This document shows, piece after piece, positions 26,606 to 33,580 of a stretch of 33,580 bases of DNA (position 1 is its first letter; every line of letters begins with the position of its first letter). The notes beneath the pieces are model-generated. The model did no database searches. It saw nothing but the letters and a program-made list of their open reading frames with translations, and was not told the DNA's origin. Source of the DNA: Oxalobacteraceae bacterium (GTDB lineage Bacteria > Pseudomonadota > Gammaproteobacteria > Burkholderiales > Burkholderiaceae_D); NCBI GenBank assembly GCA_947466695.1, contig CANIFC010000011.1, forward strand, positions 1 to 33,580, given 5' to 3'. The translations under genes were made by a program, and so were the position numbers.

Positions 26606-28063
26606 ATGGATGATATGACACGCAAATCCTTTTGTATTGCCGGACTCAGTACAGCAATCGCTCTATTAATTGCCGGTTGTAGCAGCAACAATACCGTGAC
26701 AGACCCGGTCGCGGAAGCGCCCAAGAATGTTATTTTCTTTCTCGGTGATGGTATGGGCATGACCACCATGACCGCCGCGCGTATTTATGCTGTCGGCGAA
26801 GATGGCGAGCTGACCATGGATACCTTGCCGGAAACTGCGTTTATCAAAACGTTTTCCAACGATGCCCAGGTCACTGACAGCGCTCCATCCATGTCCGCCT
26901 ACATGACAGGCGTCAAGATGAACAATGAAGTCATCTCGATGTCCGCCGATACGCTGGCAAAAGATCCCGTGGCCGATATCAATGGCAACAAGCTGGCCAA
27001 TAACTGCGGAACCAGCAATGGCACTGCGGCAGTCACCCTGCTGGAGTCAGCCAAGGCCAAGGGCCTGTCAACCGGCGTCGTCACCACAACCCGCGTTACC
27101 CATGCCACACCGGCAGCCACCTATGCGCATATCTGCCATCGTGATCTGGAAAATGACATCGCTGCAGCAGTTGTGCCAGGCGGTACCGGCTACAACAGCG
27201 CACTTGGCAACACCGGACTTGATGTCTTGCTAGGCGGCGGTAAACAATTTTTCGTCCCATTCAAAGACGGTGGCAAACGTGCCGACGGACGTGACCTGGT
27301 GGCAGAAATGAAAGCGAAAAATTACCTCTACGCCGGCACCAGCGCTGAACTCAGTGCCATTGACGGCACCAAGACAGACAAGCTGTTCGGCTTGTTTACC
27401 TCCAGTCACATGAGCTACGATCTTGACCGTGACCCTGCCAAAGAGCCGAGCCTGGCCGACATGACGACCAAGGCGATGGACGTACTGGGCAGAAACAGCA
27501 AAGGTTATTTCCTGATGGTCGAAGGTGGCCGGATTGATCACGCCTTGCATGAAACGACTGCGAAAAAAGCCTTGCAGGATACGCTGGCATTCGACAACGC
27601 CATCAAGGCCGCCATTGCCAAGGCAAAAATCAGCGACCCTGAACTAAAAAATACCCTGATCGTCGTCACTGCAGATCATGACCATACACTGGTGCTCAAC
27701 GGATACGCCAAACGTACCGGAAAAACCGCCGCAGGAAATCCGGGAGTACTCGGTCTGGTGAAAAACTACGTCACCGGCGCCACTGAAAAAGATCTCGACG
27801 GTGCGCCTTATTCCATCATCGGTTTTGGTAATGGTGAAAATCGTACGCAGGGCAGCCGCGCCAGCATGGCCAGCCTTGACGACACCGTCACAAGTGCCAA
27901 TGCCTATCATCAGGAGGCAGTAATACGGGTCGGCGCCGGTAGTGAAACTCATGGCGGCACTGATGTCTTTCTTGGTGCAACAGGTAAGGGTGCCGACACG
28001 TTTCTCGGCACAATCGACAATACCAAGGTATTTAGCCTGGTGAAAACAGCGGCTGGCCTGTAA
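26606..28063 (+). CDS. phoA: PhoA-type alkaline phosphatase, predicted lipoprotein
   Basis: The protein has 485 residues of the alkaline phosphatase superfamily and hydrolyses phosphate monoesters outside the cytoplasm. The N-terminus is a lipoprotein signal (GLSTAIALLIAGCSSN, lipobox Cys near residue 20), so the enzyme should be membrane-anchored. Active-site motifs are NVIFFLGDGMGMTTMTAARI (metal Asp), TDSAPSMSAYM (nucleophile Ser at residue 92), MVEGGRIDHALHE, LIVVTADHDHTL and GSETHGGTDV. The length and the DSAPS motif match the family of E. coli PhoA. It is followed by a 473-residue paralogue 14 bases on, so the two form one transcript. A Pho-box-like promoter lies upstream. A short frame start at 26606 has only a weak ribosome site (TGGATGGATG). 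Confidence 0.92.
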   Translation: MDDMTRKSFCIAGLSTAIALLIAGCSSNNTVTDPVAEAPKNVIFFLGDGMGMTTMTAARIYAVGEDGELTMDTLPETAFIKTFSNDAQVTDSAPSMSAYMTGVKMNNEVISMSADTLAKDPVADINGNKLANNCGTSNGTAAVTLLESAKAKGLSTGVVTTTRVTHATPAATYAHICHRDLENDIAAAVVPGGTGYNSALGNTGLDVLLGGGKQFFVPFKDGGKRADGRDLVAEMKAKNYLYAGTSAELSAIDGTKTDKLFGLFTSSHMSYDLDRDPAKEPSLADMTTKAMDVLGRNSKGYFLMVEGGRIDHALHETTAKKALQDTLAFDNAIKAAIAKAKISDPELKNTLIVVTADHDHTLVLNGYAKRTGKTAAGNPGVLGLVKNYVTGATEKDLDGAPYSIIGFGNGENRTQGSRASMASLDDTVTSANAYHQEAVIRVGAGSETHGGTDVFLGATGKGADTFLGTIDNTKVFSLVKTAAGL

Positions 28064-28098
28064 CTACATCAACTCTGTTGAGAATGGAAAATTTCCTC

Positions 28099-29499
28099 AT
28101 GAAACGTACTTTATTAGCGACCGCCCTGACACTTTCTTTTGTCAGTGCCGCCCAAGCCGCAGGCGAAGCGAAAAACATTATCTTCTTTCTGGGTGACGGT
28201 ATGGGCCCCTCCACCGTGACAGCATCGCGTATTTACAAGTACGGCGAAGACGGCAGCCTGACAATGGATAAGCTTGAGCGTACCGCCCGCATCAAGACCT
28301 ATTCCAACGACGCCCAGACTACCGATAGCGCGCCCTCCATGGCAGCCTACATGACCGGTGTCAAGATGAACAACGAAGTCATCTCAATGTCGGCGGAAAC
28401 CATTGCAACGCCTCCGGGAAAAGATGCTAACGGTAACCTGGGCATCAATAATTGTGCAGCGAGCGGTAACGGCGTGATCGTCCCGACCCTGCTTGAACTG
28501 GCTAAGGCCAAGGGCAAGGCCGTCGGTTCCATCACCACCACAGAACTGACCCATGCCACACCGGCAGCGACTTTCTCGCATATCTGCAACCGTAATGCAC
28601 AATATGCGATTGCAGTGCAAGTGGTACCGGGCGGCGCCGGCTACAACACCGCACTGGGCGATGGCGTGGATGTCATGATGGGTGGCGGGCGCAATCATTT
28701 CACGCCATACGATGCCACTAGCAACAAGGCTGGCCGCGTGGACGCGCGTAATTTACTCACGGAATTGGCCGCCAAAGGCTATACCGTCGCCGCAAACAAG
28801 AGCGACATGGCAGCAGCGCCGCTTACGAAAAAATTTATCGGTCTCTATAGCAGCAAGAGTCATCTGGAATATGAACTTGACCGTGTCGCAACGCCACCAC
28901 TGGGCGAAGGCGCAAGCCAGCCTAGCCTGGCCGAAATGACGACCAAGGCCATGGATATCTTGTCGCAAAACGCCAGTGGCTATTTTCTGATGGTAGAGGG
29001 TGGCCGGATTGATCACGCCCTGCATGGAACCAACGCCAAGCGTGCGCTGACCGATACCATCGCGTTTGATGATGCGGTCAAGGCTGCACTCGAAAAAGCC
29101 CGGCTGACCGATCCGACCCTGGCCAATACCCTCATCGTCGTTACCGCCGACCATGATCACACGCTGGCATTCAATGGTTACGGCAAACGTGGCAATCCAA
29201 TTCTCGATATCAACCGCAATTACAAGGATGGCCTGCCATCCAAAGATGCGGATGGCAATACCTACACCACACTGGTCTTTGGCAACGGCCCTAACCGTCC
29301 CAACCTGCGCACCAATCTCGACAGTACCAGCGTGCTGGCAAATAACTACCTGCAGGAAACAGGCGTTCGACTAGCCAGTGAAACGCATGGTGGTGGTGAC
29401 GTTAAATTGCTGGCAACCGGTGCCGGCGCGAAAGTTTTCAAAGGTACGCTGGACAACACCAAAGTATTTACCCTGTTGAAATCGGCTTTCGGCCTGTAA
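28099..29499 (+). CDS. phoA: PhoA-type alkaline phosphatase, secreted
   Basis: The protein has 466 residues from the ATG at 28099 (MKRTLLATALTLSFVSAAQA, an ideal cleavable signal peptide); an earlier ATG at 28078 adds only seven residues and spoils the signal. Active-site motifs are IIFFLGDGMGPSTVTASRIY, TDSAPSMAAYMTGVKMNNEV (Ser at residue 77), VEGGRIDHALHG, TLIVVTADHDHTLAFNG and ASETHGGGDV. It is the close paralogue of the preceding gene, sharing the motif context nearly word for word, but is soluble instead of lipid-anchored. It ends in a strong terminator at 29553-29583. Confidence 0.93.
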   Translation: MKRTLLATALTLSFVSAAQAAGEAKNIIFFLGDGMGPSTVTASRIYKYGEDGSLTMDKLERTARIKTYSNDAQTTDSAPSMAAYMTGVKMNNEVISMSAETIATPPGKDANGNLGINNCAASGNGVIVPTLLELAKAKGKAVGSITTTELTHATPAATFSHICNRNAQYAIAVQVVPGGAGYNTALGDGVDVMMGGGRNHFTPYDATSNKAGRVDARNLLTELAAKGYTVAANKSDMAAAPLTKKFIGLYSSKSHLEYELDRVATPPLGEGASQPSLAEMTTKAMDILSQNASGYFLMVEGGRIDHALHGTNAKRALTDTIAFDDAVKAALEKARLTDPTLANTLIVVTADHDHTLAFNGYGKRGNPILDINRNYKDGLPSKDADGNTYTTLVFGNGPNRPNLRTNLDSTSVLANNYLQETGVRLASETHGGGDVKLLATGAGAKVFKGTLDNTKVFTLLKSAFGL

Positions 29500-29513
29500 T
29501 TTTTTAGCCTTTA

Positions 29514-29549
29514 GTTATGTAGATAATTATGTAGATAATTATGTAGACA
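29514..29549. repeat. Three tandem 12-bp units
   Basis: GTTATGTAGATA, ATTATGTAGATA and ATTATGTAGACA lie head to tail between the phosphatase stop and the terminator. Confidence 0.8.
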
Positions 29550-29552
29550 AAA

Positions 29553-29583
29553 AAGGCGGGCCAATGGCCTGCCTTGATTTTTT
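29553..29583 (+). terminator. Intrinsic terminator after the alkaline phosphatases
   Basis: AAGGCGGGCC and GGCCTGCCTT form a 10-bp stem with one G-T pair and a 3-base loop, followed by GATTTTTT. An ATG at 29564 lies inside it, so the next protein must start later, at 29594. Confidence 0.8.
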
Positions 29584-29593
29584 GAAAGACAAG

Positions 29594-30337
29594 ATGAAAT
29601 CCAAATTCGCTCTATTTTTGCTTGGCTTGCTGACCCTTCCTGCACAGGCAGCACCAGTCCCCCAGACAGTCCAGCCAGCTCCCGATCTCGATATCACTGT
29701 CTCGTATTACAGCAAGGTAATAACACCGGAGGGTGTCACCCGCGAAGCCCGCTATGAGGAAAAAATGCTGCGCCGGCCTGGCCATGTCTGGGTCGAACGG
29801 ATCTTGCCTAAAAATGCCGCTGAGCAGCATGACGAGCCGGTAGCAGCACTGGATGCACAGGGTAAAAAGAAAGTTGCCAAGGCCGTGACTGAAAACGAAC
29901 ACCGGCATTTCAATCACGTTGTCGTGCCACGCCACGTCATCCTTGACAACAAGACGCTGCGGATCGAATACGTCGACTCCCATAGCAAGGATGTCATCGC
30001 CATCCCTCCTTCCGAATACGCGAACGTCAATTTTGACGGCTCCTGGGAAAATACGTTTTACCTGCTCGATCCCAAGCTGGTAAAAACCATGCCACGCTCT
30101 GCAAAAGCTTCGGCACTGGCCGGTACGCAGTGGCATGAACGCGAAAAGAATGGCGTTTTTCAACGCATTTTATGGGATGAAAAGAAGCAGATTCCGCTGA
30201 TCATCGAGAGCGGCGACAAGGCAGCGACCTTTTATCGCCGGGTCGAGGTCAAACCGCTGGCCAGCACCAGCCGTGAAGTACCATGGCAAAACCTGAAAGG
30301 CTATGCGCAAAAAGAGTATTCAGATTTTCTGGACTGA
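29594..30337 (+). CDS. Exported protein of unknown function in the phosphatase cluster
   Basis: The protein has 247 residues. A clear signal peptide (KFALFLLGLLTLPAQAAP) sends it to the periplasm. The mature part is rich in alternating beta-type stretches (DITVSYYSKVITPEG, LRIEYVDSHSKDVIAIPP, IPLIIESGDKAATFYRRVEV), reminiscent of the curved-sheet LolA/LppX fold, but this is only a visual inference. I do not recognise a named family. It lies between the alkaline phosphatases and PhoX on the same strand, just after a terminator, so it needs read-through or its own promoter; no Pho box is visible in front of it. Confidence 0.75.
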   Translation: MKSKFALFLLGLLTLPAQAAPVPQTVQPAPDLDITVSYYSKVITPEGVTREARYEEKMLRRPGHVWVERILPKNAAEQHDEPVAALDAQGKKKVAKAVTENEHRHFNHVVVPRHVILDNKTLRIEYVDSHSKDVIAIPPSEYANVNFDGSWENTFYLLDPKLVKTMPRSAKASALAGTQWHEREKNGVFQRILWDEKKQIPLIIESGDKAATFYRRVEVKPLASTSREVPWQNLKGYAQKEYSDFLD

Positions 30338-30476
30338 GCACGCAGGAGGTCGCCTCGTCCTTTTCATCAAAAATTTCGTATCTGGTAACGATCTATTGTT
30401 CTCGCCTGACGCCGCGTAGTGCGCTCAAGTTCAGGGCAACTGTGCCAGTCACGAGATACTACAAAGAATCTGGCTA

Positions 30477-30510
30477 GATTCATCAAGTTGTCATACTTGC
30501 TTTTTATAAT
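30477..30510 (+). promoter_or_regulatory. Pho-box-like PhoB site with a consensus -10, upstream of phoX
   Basis: GATTCAT-CAAG-TTGTCAT (30477-30494) has the two 7-bp half-sites with a 4-bp spacer; the second half is very close to consensus. Ten bases later lies a perfect TATAAT (30505-30510). The geometry is identical to that of the site at 26550. Confidence 0.65.
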
Positions 30511-30603
30511 GACCAGAAAATCAGAAAACTTCTCGTACTGGTTTCCCATTTTTTTTATATCAGTGTAACGCACCTGTTGTTCATTACTTTGGAAAATAGA
30601 AAC

Positions 30604-32571
30604 ATGTCAGATCATCCTCAAATTGGCCGTCGCCAAGCGCTTAAGTTCCTTGCCGGAGCCCCTTTATTACCACTCGGATCATTTTCCGTCGCCGCGCTAT
30701 TATCTGGCTGTGGCGGTAGCGACACTGCGGCTGAAGTTGTACCTGCGGCCAATTTTGTCTCTGCCTCATTTAGCTCCATGGCGGCGCCGACGCTGGCCAA
30801 TGCCGCTGCCATGGCGACAACGACGGTAGGCTCTACCTTGAGCGTGACGCTGAGTGACAAGAGCGTCAAAGACTATAAGCTGGCCTACCAGCCATTTTTC
30901 ATCACCGGCGACATGGTCGATGATGGAAAAGGCGGAAAAGTACTTGCCGGCGGTTACTATGACATCCACAATAAAGCCATCATGGACAACTCTGTGGCCG
31001 GCAAAGAGCGTCAGATTTTTTCTGACGCCCCGGACGGTACGTCCTTGCTATCGGTATTAAATCCAACCGTCAGCGGCATCAAGGGTAAAGCGGTATTTGC
31101 GGTAGTGCAATTTGAGTACACCACACGTAATCTGTCTGGCGCTGACATGTATGGCCAGCTGCCTTCGCCTATCGCGGTATTGACACTCGATCAGGACCAG
31201 GCAACCGGTAAGCTCAGCTTGGTGAAATACTATAACGTTGACACGTCAAAGGTGAAGGGCTTATGGATCACCTGCGGCTCTAGCCTGTCGCCATGGGGCA
31301 CCCATCTGTCGTCCGAAGAATATGAACCGGATGCACCCTTTGCCAGTACCGATGCCCAATTTAAGGCCTTCAGTAAAAATACTTTTGGCGACGAAACTAG
31401 CGCCAATCCTTACCACTACGGTCATTTGCCGGAAGTCACGGTCAATGCTGACGGTAGCGGCAGTATCAAGAAACATTATTGCACGGGCCGTATCTCGCAT
31501 GAACTGGTGCAGGTGATGCCGGACAACCGCACGCTGTTGATGGGCGATGACGCGACCAACAGTGGCTTGTTTATTTTCGTTGCCGATACTGAAAAAGATC
31601 TGTCTGCCGGAACCTTGTACGTCGCAAAAGTCGGTACCGGCTTCTCGATTGATCCCGCCGCTGCAGGTGCCAAACTGAGCTGGATTAATCTCGGCCACGC
31701 CACCAGCGCCGAGATCGAAAACATGGTTAATACCTTGAAACCGGCAGATATCATGACGGTCTCGAAAACAGATCCTCAAGACGCGACCTATACCAAGATT
31801 TTTACAGGAGGTAAAGCCAACTGGATCAAGCTCAAGCCAGGCATGGAAAAAGCTGCCGCGTTCCTGGAAACTCACCGCTACGCCTATCTGGTTGGCGGCA
31901 GCATGGGTTTCACCAAGATGGAAGGCACGACAGTCAACATCAAGGACAAGATCGCTTATTCTGCCTTGCAAAACATGGTCGATTCCATGGTCAAAGACAA
32001 TGCTAAAGGCTGGAATGCCCAAAGCGGTATCGCGCTCGATAAGGCCCTGGTAGCAGGCGGTGTCATGGCACATAATTTGGCTGGTGCCCAAAGCGATACC
32101 CTGGGTGTGGCGATCAAGAGCGAATGGGTGCCGGTACAAACCAGAGCCTTGCTGGTCGGTGAAGATATTGCCGCCGATGCCTTGGGCAATCTGGCCAATC
32201 CGGACAAGATCGGTAACCCGGACAATCTGAAATTCTCTGAAAAATTGCGTACCCTGTTTATCGGCGAAGACAGCGGCTACCATGTGAATAACTTCCTGTG
32301 GGCTTACAACGTCGACACCAAGGTATTGTCACGCATCATGTCGGTGCCATCCGGTGCCGAATCGACCGGTTTGCAAGTGGTTGATGACCTTAACGGCTGG
32401 ACTTACATCATGAGTAATTTCCAGCATCCTGGCGACTGGAGTTCTTCATTGCACAAACAAGTTCAGTCCACGCTTGATCCCCTGGTCAGAGCCAATTACA
32501 AAGACCGTTTCGGTGCCGCTGTTGGTTACCTTACGGCCGATGCGACTAGCGTAAAACTCAGCAAAGCGTAA
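30604..32571 (+). CDS. phoX: PhoX-family alkaline phosphatase (DUF839), Tat-exported
   Basis: The protein has 655 residues of the calcium- and iron-dependent PhoX phosphatase family, which frees phosphate from esters outside the cytoplasm. The N-terminus carries a twin-arginine motif (GRRQALKFLAGAPLLPL), as expected because the cofactors are loaded in the cytoplasm. It continues to AALLSGCGGSD, which also looks like a lipobox, so the enzyme may be a Tat lipoprotein. Family blocks include LWITCGSSLSPWGTHLSSEE, YHYGHLPEVTV, GRISHELVQVMPDNRTLLMG, and near the C-terminus LFIGEDSGYHVNNFLWAYNV. The start at 30604 was chosen because the Tat motif follows closely; nine upstream codons are open but meaningless. 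A Pho-box-like promoter lies 94 bases upstream, and a strong terminator follows. Confidence 0.92.
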   Translation: MSDHPQIGRRQALKFLAGAPLLPLGSFSVAALLSGCGGSDTAAEVVPAANFVSASFSSMAAPTLANAAAMATTTVGSTLSVTLSDKSVKDYKLAYQPFFITGDMVDDGKGGKVLAGGYYDIHNKAIMDNSVAGKERQIFSDAPDGTSLLSVLNPTVSGIKGKAVFAVVQFEYTTRNLSGADMYGQLPSPIAVLTLDQDQATGKLSLVKYYNVDTSKVKGLWITCGSSLSPWGTHLSSEEYEPDAPFASTDAQFKAFSKNTFGDETSANPYHYGHLPEVTVNADGSGSIKKHYCTGRISHELVQVMPDNRTLLMGDDATNSGLFIFVADTEKDLSAGTLYVAKVGTGFSIDPAAAGAKLSWINLGHATSAEIENMVNTLKPADIMTVSKTDPQDATYTKIFTGGKANWIKLKPGMEKAAAFLETHRYAYLVGGSMGFTKMEGTTVNIKDKIAYSALQNMVDSMVKDNAKGWNAQSGIALDKALVAGGVMAHNLAGAQSDTLGVAIKSEWVPVQTRALLVGEDIAADALGNLANPDKIGNPDNLKFSEKLRTLFIGEDSGYHVNNFLWAYNVDTKVLSRIMSVPSGAESTGLQVVDDLNGWTYIMSNFQHPGDWSSSLHKQVQSTLDPLVRANYKDRFGAAVGYLTADATSVKLSKA

Positions 32572-32590
32572 TCGTCAAAGTCAGCTCTCA

Positions 32591-32613
32591 AGTCGTGCAA
32601 TGAATACACGACT
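32591..32613. repeat. Short inverted repeat downstream of phoX
   Basis: AGTCGTG and CACGACT form a perfect 7-bp stem with a 9-base loop, just before the strong terminator. It may assist termination. Confidence 0.5.
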
Positions 32614-32618
32614 GTAAT

Positions 32619-32668
32619 AAAAAACGCACGGGAAAGAGCAATTTCAAGCTCCGTTCCGTGCGTTTTTT
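32619..32668 (+). terminator. Strong intrinsic terminator of phoX
   Basis: AAAAAACGCACGG pairs with CCGTGCGTTTTTT over 13 bp, with an inner GAGC/GCTC stem, and ends in a T-run. The A-run on the left means it could also act on the convergent minus-strand gene. Confidence 0.85.
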
Positions 32669-32699
32669 GTATGGCTTAGCGTTCAATTATCCAGCCCAT

Positions 32700-32727
32700 A
32701 TCAGGTATCGGGTATCACGTATCACCC
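32700..32727. repeat. Four tandem 7-bp units
   Basis: ATCAGGT, ATCGGGT, ATCACGT and ATCACCC lie head to tail in the gap between the phoX terminator and the signalling gene. Confidence 0.7.
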
Positions 32728-32814
32728 CATGTGGCTAAAACAATGTTGCCTGCGTCATGTTGCTTCACTATGACAACAACATGGTGATGGAACTCACCTG
32801 ATGCCTGCGAAAAT

Positions 32815-33579
32815 TCAGGAACACACGGCCAGAAAATGATAGTGCTTGCCATGGGAATCGAGCAAGGGGATAAGGGTTGCCTGCAGTTTTTTCACCTCGT
32901 CGTTCTTGCAAAGGTTCTGCAACTCACCCTGCCAGGTCAGGCCCTGATCAAGGTGATTCCATACTTCCTGCGAAAAATTATTGCCACGGTTGACGCACTG
33001 CAACAGGTTATGATCGCCATTGAGCAATTCATTGCGTGAATACTGCGACCAGTCGCAGTATTTGTCATTGACATAAATGATCTTGCCATCACTGTCAGTG
33101 ATACACAGCAAGGCATGCTGATCGAGCGCAAAACGTAATGCCTTGATTTTCGCCATCGCTCTTTTCAGCAGTTCCTGGCTATGGCTGGCGGCAAGCATGC
33201 TGTCATAAGCACGTAAGGCGGAGATCACGGTCGTGAACAATTTTTGCGTCGTCAGGTCACTCTTGGTGCGGTAATCATTGATGTCGTAATCGACAATCAC
33301 GCTTTGCTCAAGGGCCTGGCCGGACTGCCCGGTACGCAGCACCACACGCACTAACTGATTGTCAAGTTCACCACGGATCTGACGCGCCAGCACCAGGCCG
33401 GCATGTTCCGTTTCCATGACTACATCCAGCAAGACGAGCGCCACATCCGGTGTATCACGCAGCAGGCTAAAGCCCTCTTTACCACTGTAGGCATGCAAAA
33501 AATTTAACGGTCGTCCTTTGAAACTGGCATTGCGCAGAGAAAATTTAGTGACAACGTGTACATCAACATCGTCATCCAC
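32815..33579 (-). CDS. REC-PAS signalling protein, 5' end outside the window
   Basis: At least 254 residues are visible; the gene continues past the right edge. The visible N-terminal part is a receiver domain (LLRDTPDVALVLLDVVMETE with the phospho-acceptor Asp) followed by VIVDYDINDYRTKSDLTTQK and a helical linker, the arrangement seen in DUF3369 response regulators. Residues about 165-254 form a PAS domain (ALLCITDSDGKIIYVNDKYC, then DWSQYSRNELLNGDHNLLQC). The stop comes immediately after the last PAS strand (HYHFLAVCS), where GGDEF or kinase domains normally follow a DITERK linker, so an output domain may have been lost. As it stands it would be a REC-PAS adaptor. Confidence 0.85.
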   Translation of the reverse strand: MDDDVDVHVVTKFSLRNASFKGRPLNFLHAYSGKEGFSLLRDTPDVALVLLDVVMETEHAGLVLARQIRGELDNQLVRVVLRTGQSGQALEQSVIVDYDINDYRTKSDLTTQKLFTTVISALRAYDSMLAASHSQELLKRAMAKIKALRFALDQHALLCITDSDGKIIYVNDKYCDWSQYSRNELLNGDHNLLQCVNRGNNFSQEVWNHLDQGLTWQGELQNLCKNDEVKKLQATLIPLLDSHGKHYHFLAVCS

Positions 33580-33580
33580 A

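Noticed and set aside
29564-29593. Upstream ATG of the exported protein
   Set aside because: This ATG lies inside a terminator hairpin. The signal peptide starts at 29594.

Overview
The window looks like chromosomal DNA of a Gram-negative betaproteobacterium, most likely Burkholderiales and possibly Oxalobacteraceae. This is an inference from moderate GC, gene content (short AlkB with rubredoxin, compact eat-eutBC, PhoX with PhoA-type phosphatases, a type I secretion ABC exporter with a C39-like domain) and protein style; no marker gene is present. It contains no rRNA, tRNA, CRISPR array or phage block.

Layout. (1) 1-3000 is a decayed zone. An IS481-type transposase tail has cut off the ATPase half of a type I secretion ABC exporter, followed by an AT-rich gap, a terminator, a frameshifted low-molecular-weight protein tyrosine phosphatase remnant and a headless GntR/FCD regulator remnant. 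(2) 3100-6040 holds a periplasmic solute-binding protein followed by an orphan membrane PAS histidine kinase. (3) 6350-12400 holds a YgiD-like extradiol dioxygenase, a small lipoprotein, a membrane protein, an AraC-type regulator, and a LysR regulator divergent from a zinc-free MDR oxidoreductase. (4) 12790-13823 is a polytopic membrane protein. (5) 13870-18981 is an ethanolamine module on the minus strand (permease, EutB, EutC) with a divergent EutR-like regulator. (6) 19137-20536 is alkane monooxygenase with a translationally coupled rubredoxin. (7) 20600-20900 is a second IS481 tail next to a pilin C-terminal fragment. (8) 21014-26032 holds a YjgR-type HerA-like ATPase, a DMT transporter, a GNAT acetyltransferase and a class V PLP enzyme. 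(9) 26033-26600 is a repeat-rich gap. (10) 26606-32571 is a phosphate-scavenging cluster: two tandem PhoA-type alkaline phosphatases, an exported protein of unknown function and a Tat-exported PhoX. Pho-box-like sites lie at matching distances upstream of the first phosphatase and of PhoX. (11) The right edge cuts a minus-strand REC-PAS signalling protein.

The most striking cross-cutting pattern is not a gene. At least nine gaps between genes carry short, perfect or near-perfect tandem repeats with units of 6 to 13 bp, several of them just upstream of a start codon, plus one complex 220-bp repeat field at 26169-26390. Also notable are an 8-bp perfect inverted repeat enclosing the alkB Shine-Dalgarno sequence, and the two IS481 tails, each abutting a truncated surface or secretion gene. 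I did not find a clearly novel multi-gene system; the remaining genes match recognisable families.
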